Assembly: GCF_014641195.1 (NCBI RefSeq)
Contig: NZ_BMHQ01000007.1
Coordinates: forward strand, 62,001-126,000
From: Marinithermofilum abyssi
GTDB taxonomy: Bacteria > Bacillota > Bacilli > Thermoactinomycetales > DSM-45169
Direction of reading: 5' to 3'
Length of the DNA stretch: 64,000 nucleotides
Shown one piece after another: positions 51,406-59,258 of the stretch (its first letter is position 1; the number at the start of each line of letters is the position of its first letter). The notes beneath the pieces were generated by a model. The model searched no databases. It was not told the origin of the DNA and saw only the letters and a list, made by a program, of their open reading frames with translations. Made by a program: the position numbers and the translations under genes.

Positions 51406-51437
51406 GCCTCATCACCCGATATACTGGAGGGAATGTC

Positions 51438-51731
51438 GTGAATCCTACTCAAGCATACATGCGGTATACCACTATGGAAATCCGGGGAGAGTGGGGACAT
51501 CTTGTTTATTTGGATTTGGAAAGCCCCTCACTGCCGCAACGCTTGCGGGCCAAAGTCAATAAAGAGGGGTGTTGGACTTGGGAAATCCATGTACTTAAAG
51601 AGATCCCCATCGACAATCGCTCCTGCAAGGGATGGATGTTTGCCGGTAAAACCCGGTCCAAAGCCACTGCTCTTAACACCGCCAGGGATATCCTGATGAG
51701 AGAGTGGATTCGAAGAGTGGGAAGAGTTTGA
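51438..51731 (+). CDS. Small hypothetical protein
   Basis: A GTG-started 97-residue protein (MNPTQAYMRYTTMEIRGEWG) preceded by GGAGGG. It is basic toward the C-terminus (RSKATALNTARDILMREWIR) and contains several Trp residues. No membrane segment, no recognised family. It is followed by the leader of the purine permease gene. Confidence 0.6.
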   Translation: MNPTQAYMRYTTMEIRGEWGHLVYLDLESPSLPQRLRAKVNKEGCWTWEIHVLKEIPIDNRSCKGWMFAGKTRSKATALNTARDILMREWIRRVGRV

Positions 51732-51764
51732 CACTTTCTCCGGCAACCATTAAGATAGAGGCAA

Positions 51765-51895
51765 AGGTCCCATAAGCCGAGCGGGAAGCGATCGTCGCTT
51801 TCTTCTTGCCAGACAGTCATCGGCCGCTTACACTCTGTTATACGGAGGTTGAGAAGCCGCAGATCCGGAACCGTTTCCGGACTGCGGCTTCTTTG
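51765..51895 (+). promoter_or_regulatory. Unassigned structured leader with terminator-like hairpin before the purine permease
   Basis: AAGCGA-TCG-TCGCTT is a perfect hairpin within arms AAGCCGA and TCGGCCGCTT (about 51774-51832). It is followed by a 10-base stem GAAGCCGCAG...CTGCGGCTTC (51853-51891) and TTTG. An aptamer-plus-terminator layout is plausible, but it lacks the purine riboswitch consensus. Confidence 0.45.
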
Positions 51896-51960
51896 CGTAC
51901 GGACCCGAACGAGCGCCGTTGCAGACCTGTCGGAATTAGAATCTAGGGAGGGATTTTCTA

Positions 51961-53409
51961 TGGAAAAAGCCCATGCACATGAGTCCCGTGTTATTTCATC
52001 GTCAGCGAAGCCCGTCTCCAACCGCCCGCTGGAGAAGTTGTTTAAGCTGTCGGAACGGAATACCGACGCCAAGACGGAAATACTGGCCGGAATCACCACT
52101 TTCATGACCAGGCTACATCATCTTCGTCAACCCGAACATTCTTTCTGACGCGGGCATTCCCAAGGAAGCAGCCGTGGCAGCCACCATTTTCTCCAGCGTT
52201 TTCTGCACGCTGCTCTTCGCCCTGTGGGCCAATTTTCCCGTCGCCGTCGCCCCGGGTATGGGCCTGAACGATTTTTTCACCTACACCGTGGTGCAGGGCC
52301 AAGGATTAAGTTGGCAAACTGCGCTCGGTGCCGTTTTCATCTCGGACGTCATTTTTCTCCTTTTGACGGTGACAGGCATCCGCAGAATGCTGGTGGAAGC
52401 CGTTCCCGACGTGCTGAAGTCGGCGATCGGGGTAGGCATCGGGTTGTTCATCGCCTTCATCGGCCAGAAGAACGCCGGTATTATCGTGAAGAACGATGCT
52501 ACTTTCGTCACACTGGGACAAATGACAAAACCAGGACCCCTCCTCTCCGTCTTGGGGTTGATCATCGCAGCTTTCCTGATGGCGCGAAAAATAAAGGGTT
52601 CCCTGGTCATCAGTATCTTAACCATCACCGTCGCCGCCATGGCCGTCGGAATATCTCCGGTTCCCACAGGAGCAGGAGATTTCGTTTCCATGTCTGTCCC
52701 CGGCTTATCGGAAACATTTTGGCAGATGGATGTTGTGGCTGCCCTGAAGTATGGGATTTTTTCCATCATCTTTTCCTTTACCATTGTAGAACTCTTCGAC
52801 AACTTGGCCACCTTGGTCGGTCTCTCTAAAAAATCGGGCCTAATGGATCACAAGGGAAACATCCCCCGCTTGGACCGGGCCCTCCAGGCCGACGCCCTCG
52901 GAACCATGGCCAGCGCTTCCTTCGGTTCCACCGCCCTCAACGCCTACATCGAAAATGCTACCGGCATCGTCGAAGGAGGACGAACCGGTCTGTCCGCGCT
53001 GGTCGTCGCGGGTTTGTTTCTTCTTTGTCTTTTCTTCGCTCCCCTGGTTACCTTGATCCCGACAGTGGCCACCGCCCCCATCCTGATCCTGATCGGTGCC
53101 TTGATGCTCAGCGAGATTCAAAACATTTCCTTTGATGATTTCACCGAAGTGATTCCCGCCTTTCTCACCATCATTCTGATGCCGCTCACCTTCAGTATTG
53201 CAGAAGGATTGGCATTCGGCTTTATTTCCTACACCTTGTTGAAACTATTGACAGGCCGCACGCGAGAAATCCACTGGATCTTGTATTTTGTCTCTGCCGC
53301 CGGACGGAAACCCGCCGACTTGGTGATTAAAAACGGCCGGCTGGTCGACGTACTCAAATTCCGGTATGTGGGGCTGAACCCCGAAGAAATGAAAAATTCC
53401 GTAAAATAA
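51961..53409 (+). pseudogene. AzgA-type NCS2 purine permease with a frameshift near the N-terminus
   Basis: The start (ATG at 51961 after AGGGAGG) and the family opening LEKLFKLSERNTDAKTEILA, GITTFMT are intact. The expected next residues YIIFVNPNILSDAGIPKEAA appear in another frame, so two bases are missing near 52106-52112. From 52174 the rest of a 12-helix guanine/hypoxanthine permease (PbuG/PbuO group) is complete, including LWANFPVAVAPGMGLNDFF and SFGSTALNAYIENATGI. A GTG at 52174 opens a 411-codon frame that would lack the first helix. Function as annotated is doubtful. Confidence 0.8.
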
Positions 53410-53411
53410 AC

Positions 53412-53450
53412 AACTCCCCCTGTGCTCCAAGTGACAGAGGGAGTTTTCTT
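53412..53450 (+). terminator. Terminator of the permease gene
   Basis: AACTCCCCCTGT pairs with ACAGAGGGAGTT and is followed by TTCTTTG, right after the stop. Confidence 0.8.
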
Positions 53451-53473
53451 TGCTGAAGCCTTTCTGCTCCTAC

Positions 53474-53502
53474 AACAAAAAAGGCTGCTGATCAGCAGCC
53501 TC
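53474..53502 (-). terminator. Terminator of the 53533-53859 gene
   Basis: A perfect palindrome, AGGCTGCTGATCAGCAGCCT, is followed on the minus strand by TTTTTTGTTG. Confidence 0.85.
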
Positions 53503-53532
53503 AAGCCGAGTGCATCCCGGCTTTATGTACGG

Positions 53533-53859
53533 TCAAGCGTTTTGGGCCACACCTTCCCCTTCGGCACCCTCCGGTTTCTCAGCTTGCATCGCTTTGTCAT
53601 AGTTGTCGGAGATTCCAATGATCAATTCATCCAGTGTCATTTCATCTTCCAGATAGAGCTGAATAAGTTCATAGATTACCACACTGCTTTCTTCCGGATA
53701 ATCCACTGCTTTCAACATCTCATTGAGCGGATCGAAAGAGCGGGACAAGATTTGAACACTTCCCGAGTTGAGTGCCTCTTCCAGTTGCGTCGTCTTTTTG
53801 TAAACCTCTTTTATCATCTGGAGAATAATGGCTATCAGCTTTTTCTTTTGAACATCCAT
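53533..53859 (-). CDS. Hypothetical helical protein
   Basis: The 108-residue protein (MDVQKKKLIAIILQMIKEVY) is predicted by eye to be all helical, with an acidic low-complexity end (EKPEGAEGEGVAQNA). AAAGGAGG precedes the ATG. No membrane segment and no family I can name. It is monocistronic. Confidence 0.7.
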   Translation of the reverse strand: MDVQKKKLIAIILQMIKEVYKKTTQLEEALNSGSVQILSRSFDPLNEMLKAVDYPEESSVVIYELIQLYLEDEMTLDELIIGISDNYDKAMQAEKPEGAEGEGVAQNA

Positions 53860-54000
53860 CGTCTTAACCTCCTTTTTCTTTCATTCAGTGCGGCTGATGT
53901 GGCAAAAAAGAGATAATTCCATTTTAAACGAGTTAGATAGGAAATTAGAAGAGTCGATTTACCGAAAAATTGCCGGTGGAAAATTGATGCAGCCAAAAAC

Positions 54001-54031
54001 AAAAACCGGTACGATGCACCCGGTTTCTTTT
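54001..54031 (-). terminator. Terminator of the PRD-domain gene
   Basis: AAACCGG...CCGGTTT lies downstream of the minus-strand stop at 54112. On that strand it is followed by TTTGTTTTTGG. Confidence 0.65.
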
Positions 54032-54111
54032 ATTCCTCTATATTTTACCTTTAAAAATATCGGTTCGCAAAGAAAAAAAGCCCCAAAGCGGGCGATAACA
54101 CCGAAAATCGT

Positions 54112-54495
54112 TTATGATAGATTGTCCAAAAACTGAAATACCGTGACATAATGAATACTTAAGTATTGTATTTCTCCCTCCGGCAACCGCTTGGGCCACA
54201 TCCGTTTCAGCCAATAAATTTCCTCCAATGCCTGGTTGTAGTAGGGGGAGGCCCTCACTTCTTTCATCAATTCCTCAGCAGGAGGAACCGTTCGTTCCGC
54301 CCCTTCGGATACTCTGGTTAAAGCACGGGCTAAATGAGTAACCCAATATCGTACAGGAAGTCCTCGCAGCGGTTGGGAACTTCGGCTTCGCACCCGGTCC
54401 AATGCGGATTTGGTGACCTCTGCCGCCGCCGGTGTGATGATACCTGCCTCTGCTAGACAATCCAAACGGTGATGCAAATCCGGCAGCCTCACCAC
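54112..54495 (-). CDS. Stand-alone PRD-domain-like protein
   Basis: The second half resembles a PTS regulation domain: YWVTHLARALTRVSEG with the conserved His, then YYNQALEEIYWLKRM, LPEGEIQYLSIHYVT with the second His. Stand-alone PRD proteins exist in Bacillota. The start is unclear because AGGAGG overlaps tandem GTG codons at 54495 and 54492; a CTG eight bases further is also possible. About 127 residues. The role is inferred only. Confidence 0.6.
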   Translation of the reverse strand: MVRLPDLHHRLDCLAEAGIITPAAAEVTKSALDRVRSRSSQPLRGLPVRYWVTHLARALTRVSEGAERTVPPAEELMKEVRASPYYNQALEEIYWLKRMWPKRLPEGEIQYLSIHYVTVFQFLDNLS

Positions 54496-54618
54496 CTCCT
54501 GTGACAAAAAACAATGAACAGATCTATGCTTATTGTACAAAAAGTTGTCACAAAGGGCAGTACTCGTTTATTGCCATGATTAGCAAAAAAATGGCTGCGA
54601 TTCAAACGATGTACTGAA

Positions 54619-54650
54619 AAATCAAAACTGCCGATGGAGATCACCGGCAG
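54619..54650 (-). terminator. Terminator of the 54662-54955 gene
   Basis: CTGCCG and CGGCAG pair across an 11-base loop; on the minus strand the stem is followed by TTTTGATTTTT. Confidence 0.65.
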
Positions 54651-54661
54651 CTCCCAGCATA

Positions 54662-54955
54662 TTATTTATTCTTTTTGTCCTGCCCGCGCAATTTTTTCTT
54701 ACCTTTCAGGATATCCATACCCATCTGGGGATTTTCTTGAACCATGTCGGCAAACCGGGAGATCTCTTCTTTTTGTACATCCGCCTGGGTCACTTTCATC
54801 AAATAATCCAAAACGGCCGGCATACCTCCTCGTTCATTGGCTTTTTTTGTTCCTTGCAAAATCTGCTTGAGCTGTTGCTCCGTCAAGACATTCTGTCCCA
54901 TCATGTTGTTGATCAGTTGGGTCATCTCCCGGACGGAAGGACCTTTACCCGCCAT
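54662..54955 (-). CDS. Hypothetical small protein
   Basis: A 97-residue protein (MAGKGPSVREMTQLINNMMG, VLTEQQLKQILQGTKKANER) with a strongly basic end (GKKKLRGQDKKNK). GGGAGGG lies before the ATG at 54955. Helical and soluble by composition. It has the look of small sporulation proteins, but I cannot name one. Confidence 0.7.
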   Translation of the reverse strand: MAGKGPSVREMTQLINNMMGQNVLTEQQLKQILQGTKKANERGGMPAVLDYLMKVTQADVQKEEISRFADMVQENPQMGMDILKGKKKLRGQDKKNK

Positions 54956-55142
54956 CAGCCATCCCTCCCGTAATGGTTGCTCCCTTCACCATATGTCCCG
55001 ATACGGGATACGACACTGGCAATTGTCCCAGGTCCCTGCCCAAAACCCCTTTTTCTCCCACCCGGGCGAATCCCCATACACTTGCAACGATGATTGAATA
55101 TGTTGAAAGTAAACTCTTTGTTGAGATGAAAGGGTGAGGGCA

Positions 55143-55319
55143 TTGCCCCCTCGTTTTTGGTTGAGAAAAGGAACCGAAGGTCCTGGATGGTACGGCGGGC
55201 CGGGATGGTATGGCGGTTATCCTCCGTATGCCGCCGGAGGTCCGGGCAGCGGACTGCAGCGGTTGTTGTTGTTTCTGCTCATCATCCCGGTGATTTTCTG
55301 GTTCGTCGGCGCTTTTTAA
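55143..55319 (+). CDS. Small Gly/Tyr/Pro-rich membrane protein
   Basis: A TTG at 55143 after GGGTGAGG gives 58 residues: a basic start (PPRFWLRKGTEG), the near-repeat GPGWYGGPGWYGGYPPY, and one C-terminal membrane helix (LLLFLLIIPVIFWFVGAF). Such composition is common in small spore-coat or membrane peptides of Bacillota. The start codon is an inference from the site. Confidence 0.55.
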   Translation: MPPRFWLRKGTEGPGWYGGPGWYGGYPPYAAGGPGSGLQRLLLFLLIIPVIFWFVGAF

Positions 55320-55348
55320 GCGGAAACACCGCCTTTTTCGGAAAATGC

Positions 55349-55385
55349 GAGGCTGCTGACGGATAGGTCAGCAGCCTCTTTGTTT
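55349..55385 (+). terminator. Terminator after the Gly/Tyr-rich gene
   Basis: GAGGCTGCTGAC pairs perfectly with GTCAGCAGCCTC, followed by TTTGTTTG. Confidence 0.85.
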
Positions 55386-55433
55386 GACGGAACCTCGATA
55401 ATCTCCAAAAGGAGCGCTTCCTTTCGAAGCGGC

Positions 55434-55522
55434 AGCTTGATGACGAACTTGAATGATAGCTTTCCCCGCTGCTCCCTATTCTCCGGCGCAGAAGTCCATC
55501 CAAGAGAAGGAAAAGAGTTCTA
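55434..55522. repeat. Degenerate copy of the dispersed intergenic repeat family
   Basis: CTTGATGACGAACTTGAATG and GCTGCTCCCTATTCTCCGGC followed by GCAGAAGTC align with the first part of copies 1 and 2. It lies between the terminator at 55385 and the end of ytxJ. Confidence 0.55.
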
Positions 55523-55560
55523 ACCCATTTCGATTAACTTCGGCAACTGCCTCGGTTTTT

Positions 55561-55908
55561 TTACTGTTGTTCCAGAACGTCCTTTAACACCTCTTGTTTA
55601 ATATGCCAGTGGGATGTATTCCACACCTGCTGCCCGTTTTTTATCAAAATCGCCTGAGGAGATTGATGACGGACATCCAGGTCTTGTGCAATTTGATTGG
55701 ATACATCCCGGTGTTCAATCACTTTCACCCATACATAGGATACATCTTGGCGTGGCTCTCCGTTTGTATAAGCTTGGCTTTCCTCCCAGGCTTTCGCACT
55801 GACCGGACACTGGGTACTGTGCTTAAATACTAATACAGGGCGATCTCCAGACTGCTCCAAAACCTCTTTCCAATCCTGCAATGATGTAAGCTCTCTCCAT
55901 TGGGCCAT
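55561..55908 (-). CDS. ytxJ: YtxJ monothiol bacilliredoxin (BrxC type)
   Basis: This 115-residue thioredoxin-fold protein has a single active-site cysteine in FKHSTQCPVSAKAWE (about residue 34), the YtxJ motif TCPxS in which the second cysteine is lost. Members remove bacillithiol from oxidised proteins or act as bacilliredoxins. GEPRQDVSYVWVKVIEHRDV and HQSPQAILIKNGQQVWN match the family. The ATG at 55908 follows AAGGAG; the upstream extension has no site. Confidence 0.9.
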   Translation of the reverse strand: MAQWRELTSLQDWKEVLEQSGDRPVLVFKHSTQCPVSAKAWEESQAYTNGEPRQDVSYVWVKVIEHRDVSNQIAQDLDVRHQSPQAILIKNGQQVWNTSHWHIKQEVLKDVLEQQ

Positions 55909-56032
55909 GGAAGATCCACTCCTTCGATGTTTTCTTTCCATGATACCCGATTTTCCTCTTCTGTCCAATGATCCGAGAAGCCCACGGCGCCCGCAGGAAG
56001 TGTCCCTGGGGTGCTCAGCCATGTGGAGCAAT

Positions 56033-56461
56033 TTACAAGTGATGAATGCGTACATCCCGATCCTTTTTGTTCAACAGCTTAACCAAGAGTTGATATTGTT
56101 CAACCAACATCCGCTCGAAGAACTTCATTTCTTCCTTTAATTGTTTGTTTTCTTTCACCAGTTGTTCCACTTGCTCCTGACGAGAGCGTAATAAATCCTC
56201 CAACTGATCGATGCGTCCTCGGATGGCGGAGTGCTTATTTTCCAATTGCCGCCATTTTCTGCGCTTATCGGTGGTGGATGAACCTGCCTCTGAGTCCCGC
56301 TTCGTCAACATCACCCAACGTACATAACAAGCGTTAGCGCTCCGCCCCAATTTATCCCCGGCTGATTCAAAGCTTGGAATGCGTGCCATCCCCATCTTTT
56401 TGCAATGATTGACCCATTGCAACAATAAACGATCCTCCTCCGGCGTCCAGGAACGGGGCAA
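56033..56461 (-). CDS. RsfA-family regulator (SANT/Myb-like), first copy
   Basis: The N-terminus (PRSWTPEEDRLLLQWVNHCK) is a SANT/Myb-type helix-turn-helix with W and EED residues, followed by ACYVRWVMLTKRDS and a long coiled coil (RIDQLEDLLRSRQEQVEQLV). RsfA-like proteins are prespore (sigma-F) regulators in Bacillus. The TTG at 56461 has AGAGGTG at good spacing; the GTG at 56470 does not. A related gene follows upstream at 57101. Confidence 0.8.
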   Translation of the reverse strand: MPRSWTPEEDRLLLQWVNHCKKMGMARIPSFESAGDKLGRSANACYVRWVMLTKRDSEAGSSTTDKRRKWRQLENKHSAIRGRIDQLEDLLRSRQEQVEQLVKENKQLKEEMKFFERMLVEQYQLLVKLLNKKDRDVRIHHL

Positions 56462-56504
56462 TGGTTGCACCTCTTTTCACACCAAAAGGTCAAGTTGGTT
56501 CATC

Positions 56505-57101
56505 TTATGTTTCCCGTTCCTGATTGGTATCCACTTCTGACCCGCACTCGTCATCTTCCGCTCTTTCCTTGATAAAAGAAAGTCCGGAAGCATCCAACTT
56601 TTGGACAGCTTCTCCGCTGCCTGCTTGTTGTGCCGATTGCAACAGCTTGAGTAAACTGGCATACCGCTCTTTCAGCTCAGCCCGGATTTGATAAATCGCT
56701 TCCCATTCTGCACTCAATCGGGCATGTTCCTCGGATACTTGACGATACTCCCAATCTTTTTCCTTCAACCGACGTTCCATCTTGTTCAGAGATTCCTGAA
56801 AGTTGCGATATTCGTTGTTATATGCCTGAAGTTGTCGGATCACTTCGCGGAGATTCTGTGAACCTCCTCGCTTCTTATTCAATTGGCTGGCGATCCGCTG
56901 TTTTTTCGCTTTGCGAAAAGCTTCTGCCTCCCGTTTCCTCACTACGGCATTCCAACGGAAACCACAGGCTCCCGGTGTTCTGCCGATTTTTTTCCCGACT
57001 ACCTCAAAGGCTTCCAATTGGTTCCTTCCTTCGTGCACAGCCTGCAAAACGACCTCTGCCAAAAGGCGATCCTCTTCTTCCGTCCAACGGCGCCCTTTCA
57101 T
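56505..57101 (-). CDS. rsfA: RsfA-family transcriptional regulator, second copy
   Basis: The start ([20 protein letters not shown], then [20 protein letters not shown]) is close to B. subtilis RsfA and YlbO, prespore regulators. A long coiled coil follows ([20 protein letters not shown]) and an acidic end. It is 198 residues. The gene lies upstream of a shorter family member, 43 bases apart, so the two are cotranscribed. AAAGGGGG precedes the ATG. Confidence 0.85.
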   Translation of the reverse strand: MKGRRWTEEEDRLLAEVVLQAVHEGRNQLEAFEVVGKKIGRTPGACGFRWNAVVRKREAEAFRKAKKQRIASQLNKKRGGSQNLREVIRQLQAYNNEYRNFQESLNKMERRLKEKDWEYRQVSEEHARLSAEWEAIYQIRAELKERYASLLKLLQSAQQAGSGEAVQKLDASGLSFIKERAEDDECGSEVDTNQERET

Positions 57102-57176
57102 TAGAATCCCCCTTTGTCACCGCCATTCTATTTGTATCTTATTGGGCGTTTCATAAAAACGTGTAAGTACACCATA

Positions 57177-57206
57177 AAAAAAGACCGGTATCCGATGACC
57201 GGTCAC
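57177..57206 (-). terminator. Terminator of the nagA operon
   Basis: GACCGGT and ACCGGTC pair; on the minus strand the stem is followed by TTTTTTTATGG. It lies about 105 bases past the DUF309 stop. Confidence 0.75.
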
Positions 57207-57310
57207 TTTGATGACAACCTGTTTCCATTACAGCAGCAAGTGCTTCCCATCGCTCCCTCATCGAGGTCACAGATGGGATGGTCCATGCCAACGCGATGAT
57301 CGAAATCGCA

Positions 57311-57724
57311 CTAACGGTCTGTTGACCCCTGTTCGGTTTCATGGAGACGGGGCAACGGACAGATGCCTAATCCCAGCTTTTCTACTTCTATTGGCTCGAT
57401 CTGCCGGACCTCCTCGGGCAAACGCTGTAGACAGCGATGCAGCCACTGCAAAACAGCCTCAACCACTACTCCATCTGTTTTTGGGGAAAAGGGAGTCAGA
57501 TAGTGAATCGCCGTTGATGCCAACTTTCTGGCTCCCCTGACTTTTCCCCGTTTCAACTGATGCATGATGGCAGCCACCTGGATCAGACCGTGATAAAAAT
57601 CATTGTGTCGCTGTGTTTGCCACAGCTCTTCCAGCACTTCGTGGGCTTCCCAGTACTCTTCGCCGTGATAACATCGAAAAAATGCGAGATACAGGGGATG
57701 ATAGCTTTGTGCCGATATACTCAT
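57311..57724 (-). CDS. DUF309 family protein
   Basis: The 137-residue helical protein carries the DUF309 signature: YLAFFRCYHGEEYWEAHEVLEELW (about 9-32), followed by YHGLIQVAAIMHQLKRG. The HxxEYWExHExLE pattern could bind a metal, but no function is known. The ATG at 57724 follows AAGGAAG and overlaps the end of the nagA operon by 20 bases of spacing. It is downstream of nagA on the same strand. Confidence 0.85.
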   Translation of the reverse strand: MSISAQSYHPLYLAFFRCYHGEEYWEAHEVLEELWQTQRHNDFYHGLIQVAAIMHQLKRGKVRGARKLASTAIHYLTPFSPKTDGVVVEAVLQWLHRCLQRLPEEVRQIEPIEVEKLGLGICPLPRLHETEQGSTDR

Positions 57725-57743
57725 TAATGACTTCCTTTCCTTA

Positions 57744-58895
57744 TCATCCTTGTTCCCATACTGGTTTTCCCTCGATCCAAACCTGTTTGACCCGGCAAGC
57801 TTCATCCGTCACAACCAGATCGGCTTTTTTGCCAGCTTCCAAACTGCCAATCTCCTCTTCCAGACCCAGTCGTTTGGCAGGGGCCAGAGATGCCATTCGA
57901 ACCGCTTCCCACAAGGGAATATCCGCAAACTGAGCCATATTCCGAACCGCTTCATCCAACGTCAGAAGGCTTCCTGCCAAACTGCCGTCTTCCAGCGTGG
58001 CTTGACCGTTCTTTACCTCGACGGGGAGGCCGCCCAGCTCATATCGGCCTTCCGGCTGACCTATTGCACGCATCCCATCCGAGATAAGTATCAAACGGTC
58101 CTTCCCTTTTATCTTGGCCAGCAATTTGGCAACAGCCGGGTGCACATGAAGGCCGTCGCAGATACATTCCACTGTTAACCGGTCGTCAAGCAGTGCTGCT
58201 CCGGCCGCTCCCGGACGGCGATGATGAAGTCCCGTCATGCCGTTAAAACAGTGGGTGACATGAGAAGCGCCGATATCTACCGCACGCTGCACCTCTTCAA
58301 AGGCGGCATCTGTATGACCGACAGATACCGTCACTCCCCATCCGACCATTTTCCCAATAAATTCGAGCGCCCTCGGCCGCTCAGGTGCCAAAGTGACCAG
58401 GCGAAGCAACCCTTGACACACCTCGATCGCCCAATCAGCATCTTCCGGGTGCGGGTCGCGGATGTAACGGGGGTTTTGGGCTCCGCGGAATTTCGGACAA
58501 ATCCAGGGGCCCTCCATATGAATTCCCAACACTTGAGCACCTTGCAAACGATCCCTCATTTGAACCACATTGGTCACAGCTTGTTCCAAACTTGGTTTGT
58601 CCATAGTCAATGTCGTGGCTAAAAAGCCTGTAACCCCATAGTGAACCAAGGATTGAGAGATGGTTTGCAAAGCTGCCGGGGTACCGTCCATTACATCGGC
58701 TCCGCCTGCCCCGTGAATATGGACATCGATCAGACCAGGCCAGATAAATCCATCTGTCTGAACCATTTTTCTGTCGTCATCCACCGGCGGGCCCACATAT
58801 TCAATCCGTTCATCCTGGACGAGAACCAGTCCGTCTTCCATTACCCCGTCCGGTAGAATCACTCTGCCGCGAAAACCCACACGCTCAGCCGTCAA
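57744..58895 (-). CDS. nagA: N-acetylglucosamine-6-phosphate deacetylase
   Basis: This amidohydrolase (383 residues) converts GlcNAc-6-P to GlcN-6-P. Metal and active-site motifs are visible: GLIDVHIHGAGGADVMDG (about 54), GIHMEGPWICPKFRGAQNP (about 125), VGHTDAAFEEV (about 190), HCFNGMTGLHHRRPG (about 214) and LISDGMRAIG (about 271). The TTG at 58895 is preceded by AGAGGGGG; a GTG at 58919 is less well placed. It fits with NagZ and the GH18 enzyme as a wall-recycling set. Confidence 0.94.
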   Translation of the reverse strand: MTAERVGFRGRVILPDGVMEDGLVLVQDERIEYVGPPVDDDRKMVQTDGFIWPGLIDVHIHGAGGADVMDGTPAALQTISQSLVHYGVTGFLATTLTMDKPSLEQAVTNVVQMRDRLQGAQVLGIHMEGPWICPKFRGAQNPRYIRDPHPEDADWAIEVCQGLLRLVTLAPERPRALEFIGKMVGWGVTVSVGHTDAAFEEVQRAVDIGASHVTHCFNGMTGLHHRRPGAAGAALLDDRLTVECICDGLHVHPAVAKLLAKIKGKDRLILISDGMRAIGQPEGRYELGGLPVEVKNGQATLEDGSLAGSLLTLDEAVRNMAQFADIPLWEAVRMASLAPAKRLGLEEEIGSLEAGKKADLVVTDEACRVKQVWIEGKPVWEQG

Positions 58896-59081
58896 GAGAT
58901 GAAACCCCCTCTGTCTCACAAATAGACACGGATATTTTCTTTCAGCTTAACTGCCTCCCCCATATGAGTCAACCGACTGCGACCGGGGAGATATCAGCAG
59001 TTCGATCTAGGCCAAATTTTTTTACAAAAAAGGTTTAGGAATTCTACAAATGTGGAATGAAAATACCAACAAAAATAAAAG

Positions 59082-59107
59082 AAAAAGACCAGGATATGTT
59101 CCTGGCC
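59082..59107 (-). terminator. Terminator of the TPR gene
   Basis: On the minus strand CCAGG, a 7-base loop and CCTGG are followed by TCTTTTTC, about 150 bases after the TPR stop. Confidence 0.6.
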
Positions 59108-59151
59108 ACATGAAAGAGGGTCAAGATTAAGGAGTTAAGAAGCGTGGTAGC

Positions 59152-59178
59152 ATAAGCAAGGAGGTCAACCTCGCTTAT
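59152..59178. repeat. Near-palindrome in the TPR gene 3' region
   Basis: ATAAGCaAGGAGGTCAACCTcGCTTAT is close to a perfect palindrome, and TATAGTTCGACTATA follows at about 59176-59190. Both lie between the TPR stop and its terminator. The rest of 58920-59258 shows no gene. Confidence 0.5.
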
Positions 59179-59258
59179 AGTTCGACTATACCATAATTCT
59201 CGAAATATGTCGATATATGTTCATCATTTTTTTTGAACATTTGATTTTTGATCGGTTT

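Noticed and set aside
51765-51895. Guanine-sensing purine riboswitch before the permease
   Set aside because: The conserved core sequences of that riboswitch are absent; only an unassigned structure is reported.
53888-54136. An 82-codon plus-strand frame between two minus-strand genes
   Set aside because: The hairpin at 54001-54031 inside it fits as the terminator of the PRD-like gene, there is no ribosome-binding site, and the end overlaps that gene.
57207-57300. Another copy of the dispersed repeat downstream of the DUF309 gene
   Set aside because: TTGATGACAACCTG and TCGCTCCCTC are similar to repeat parts, but too little else matches for a firm call.
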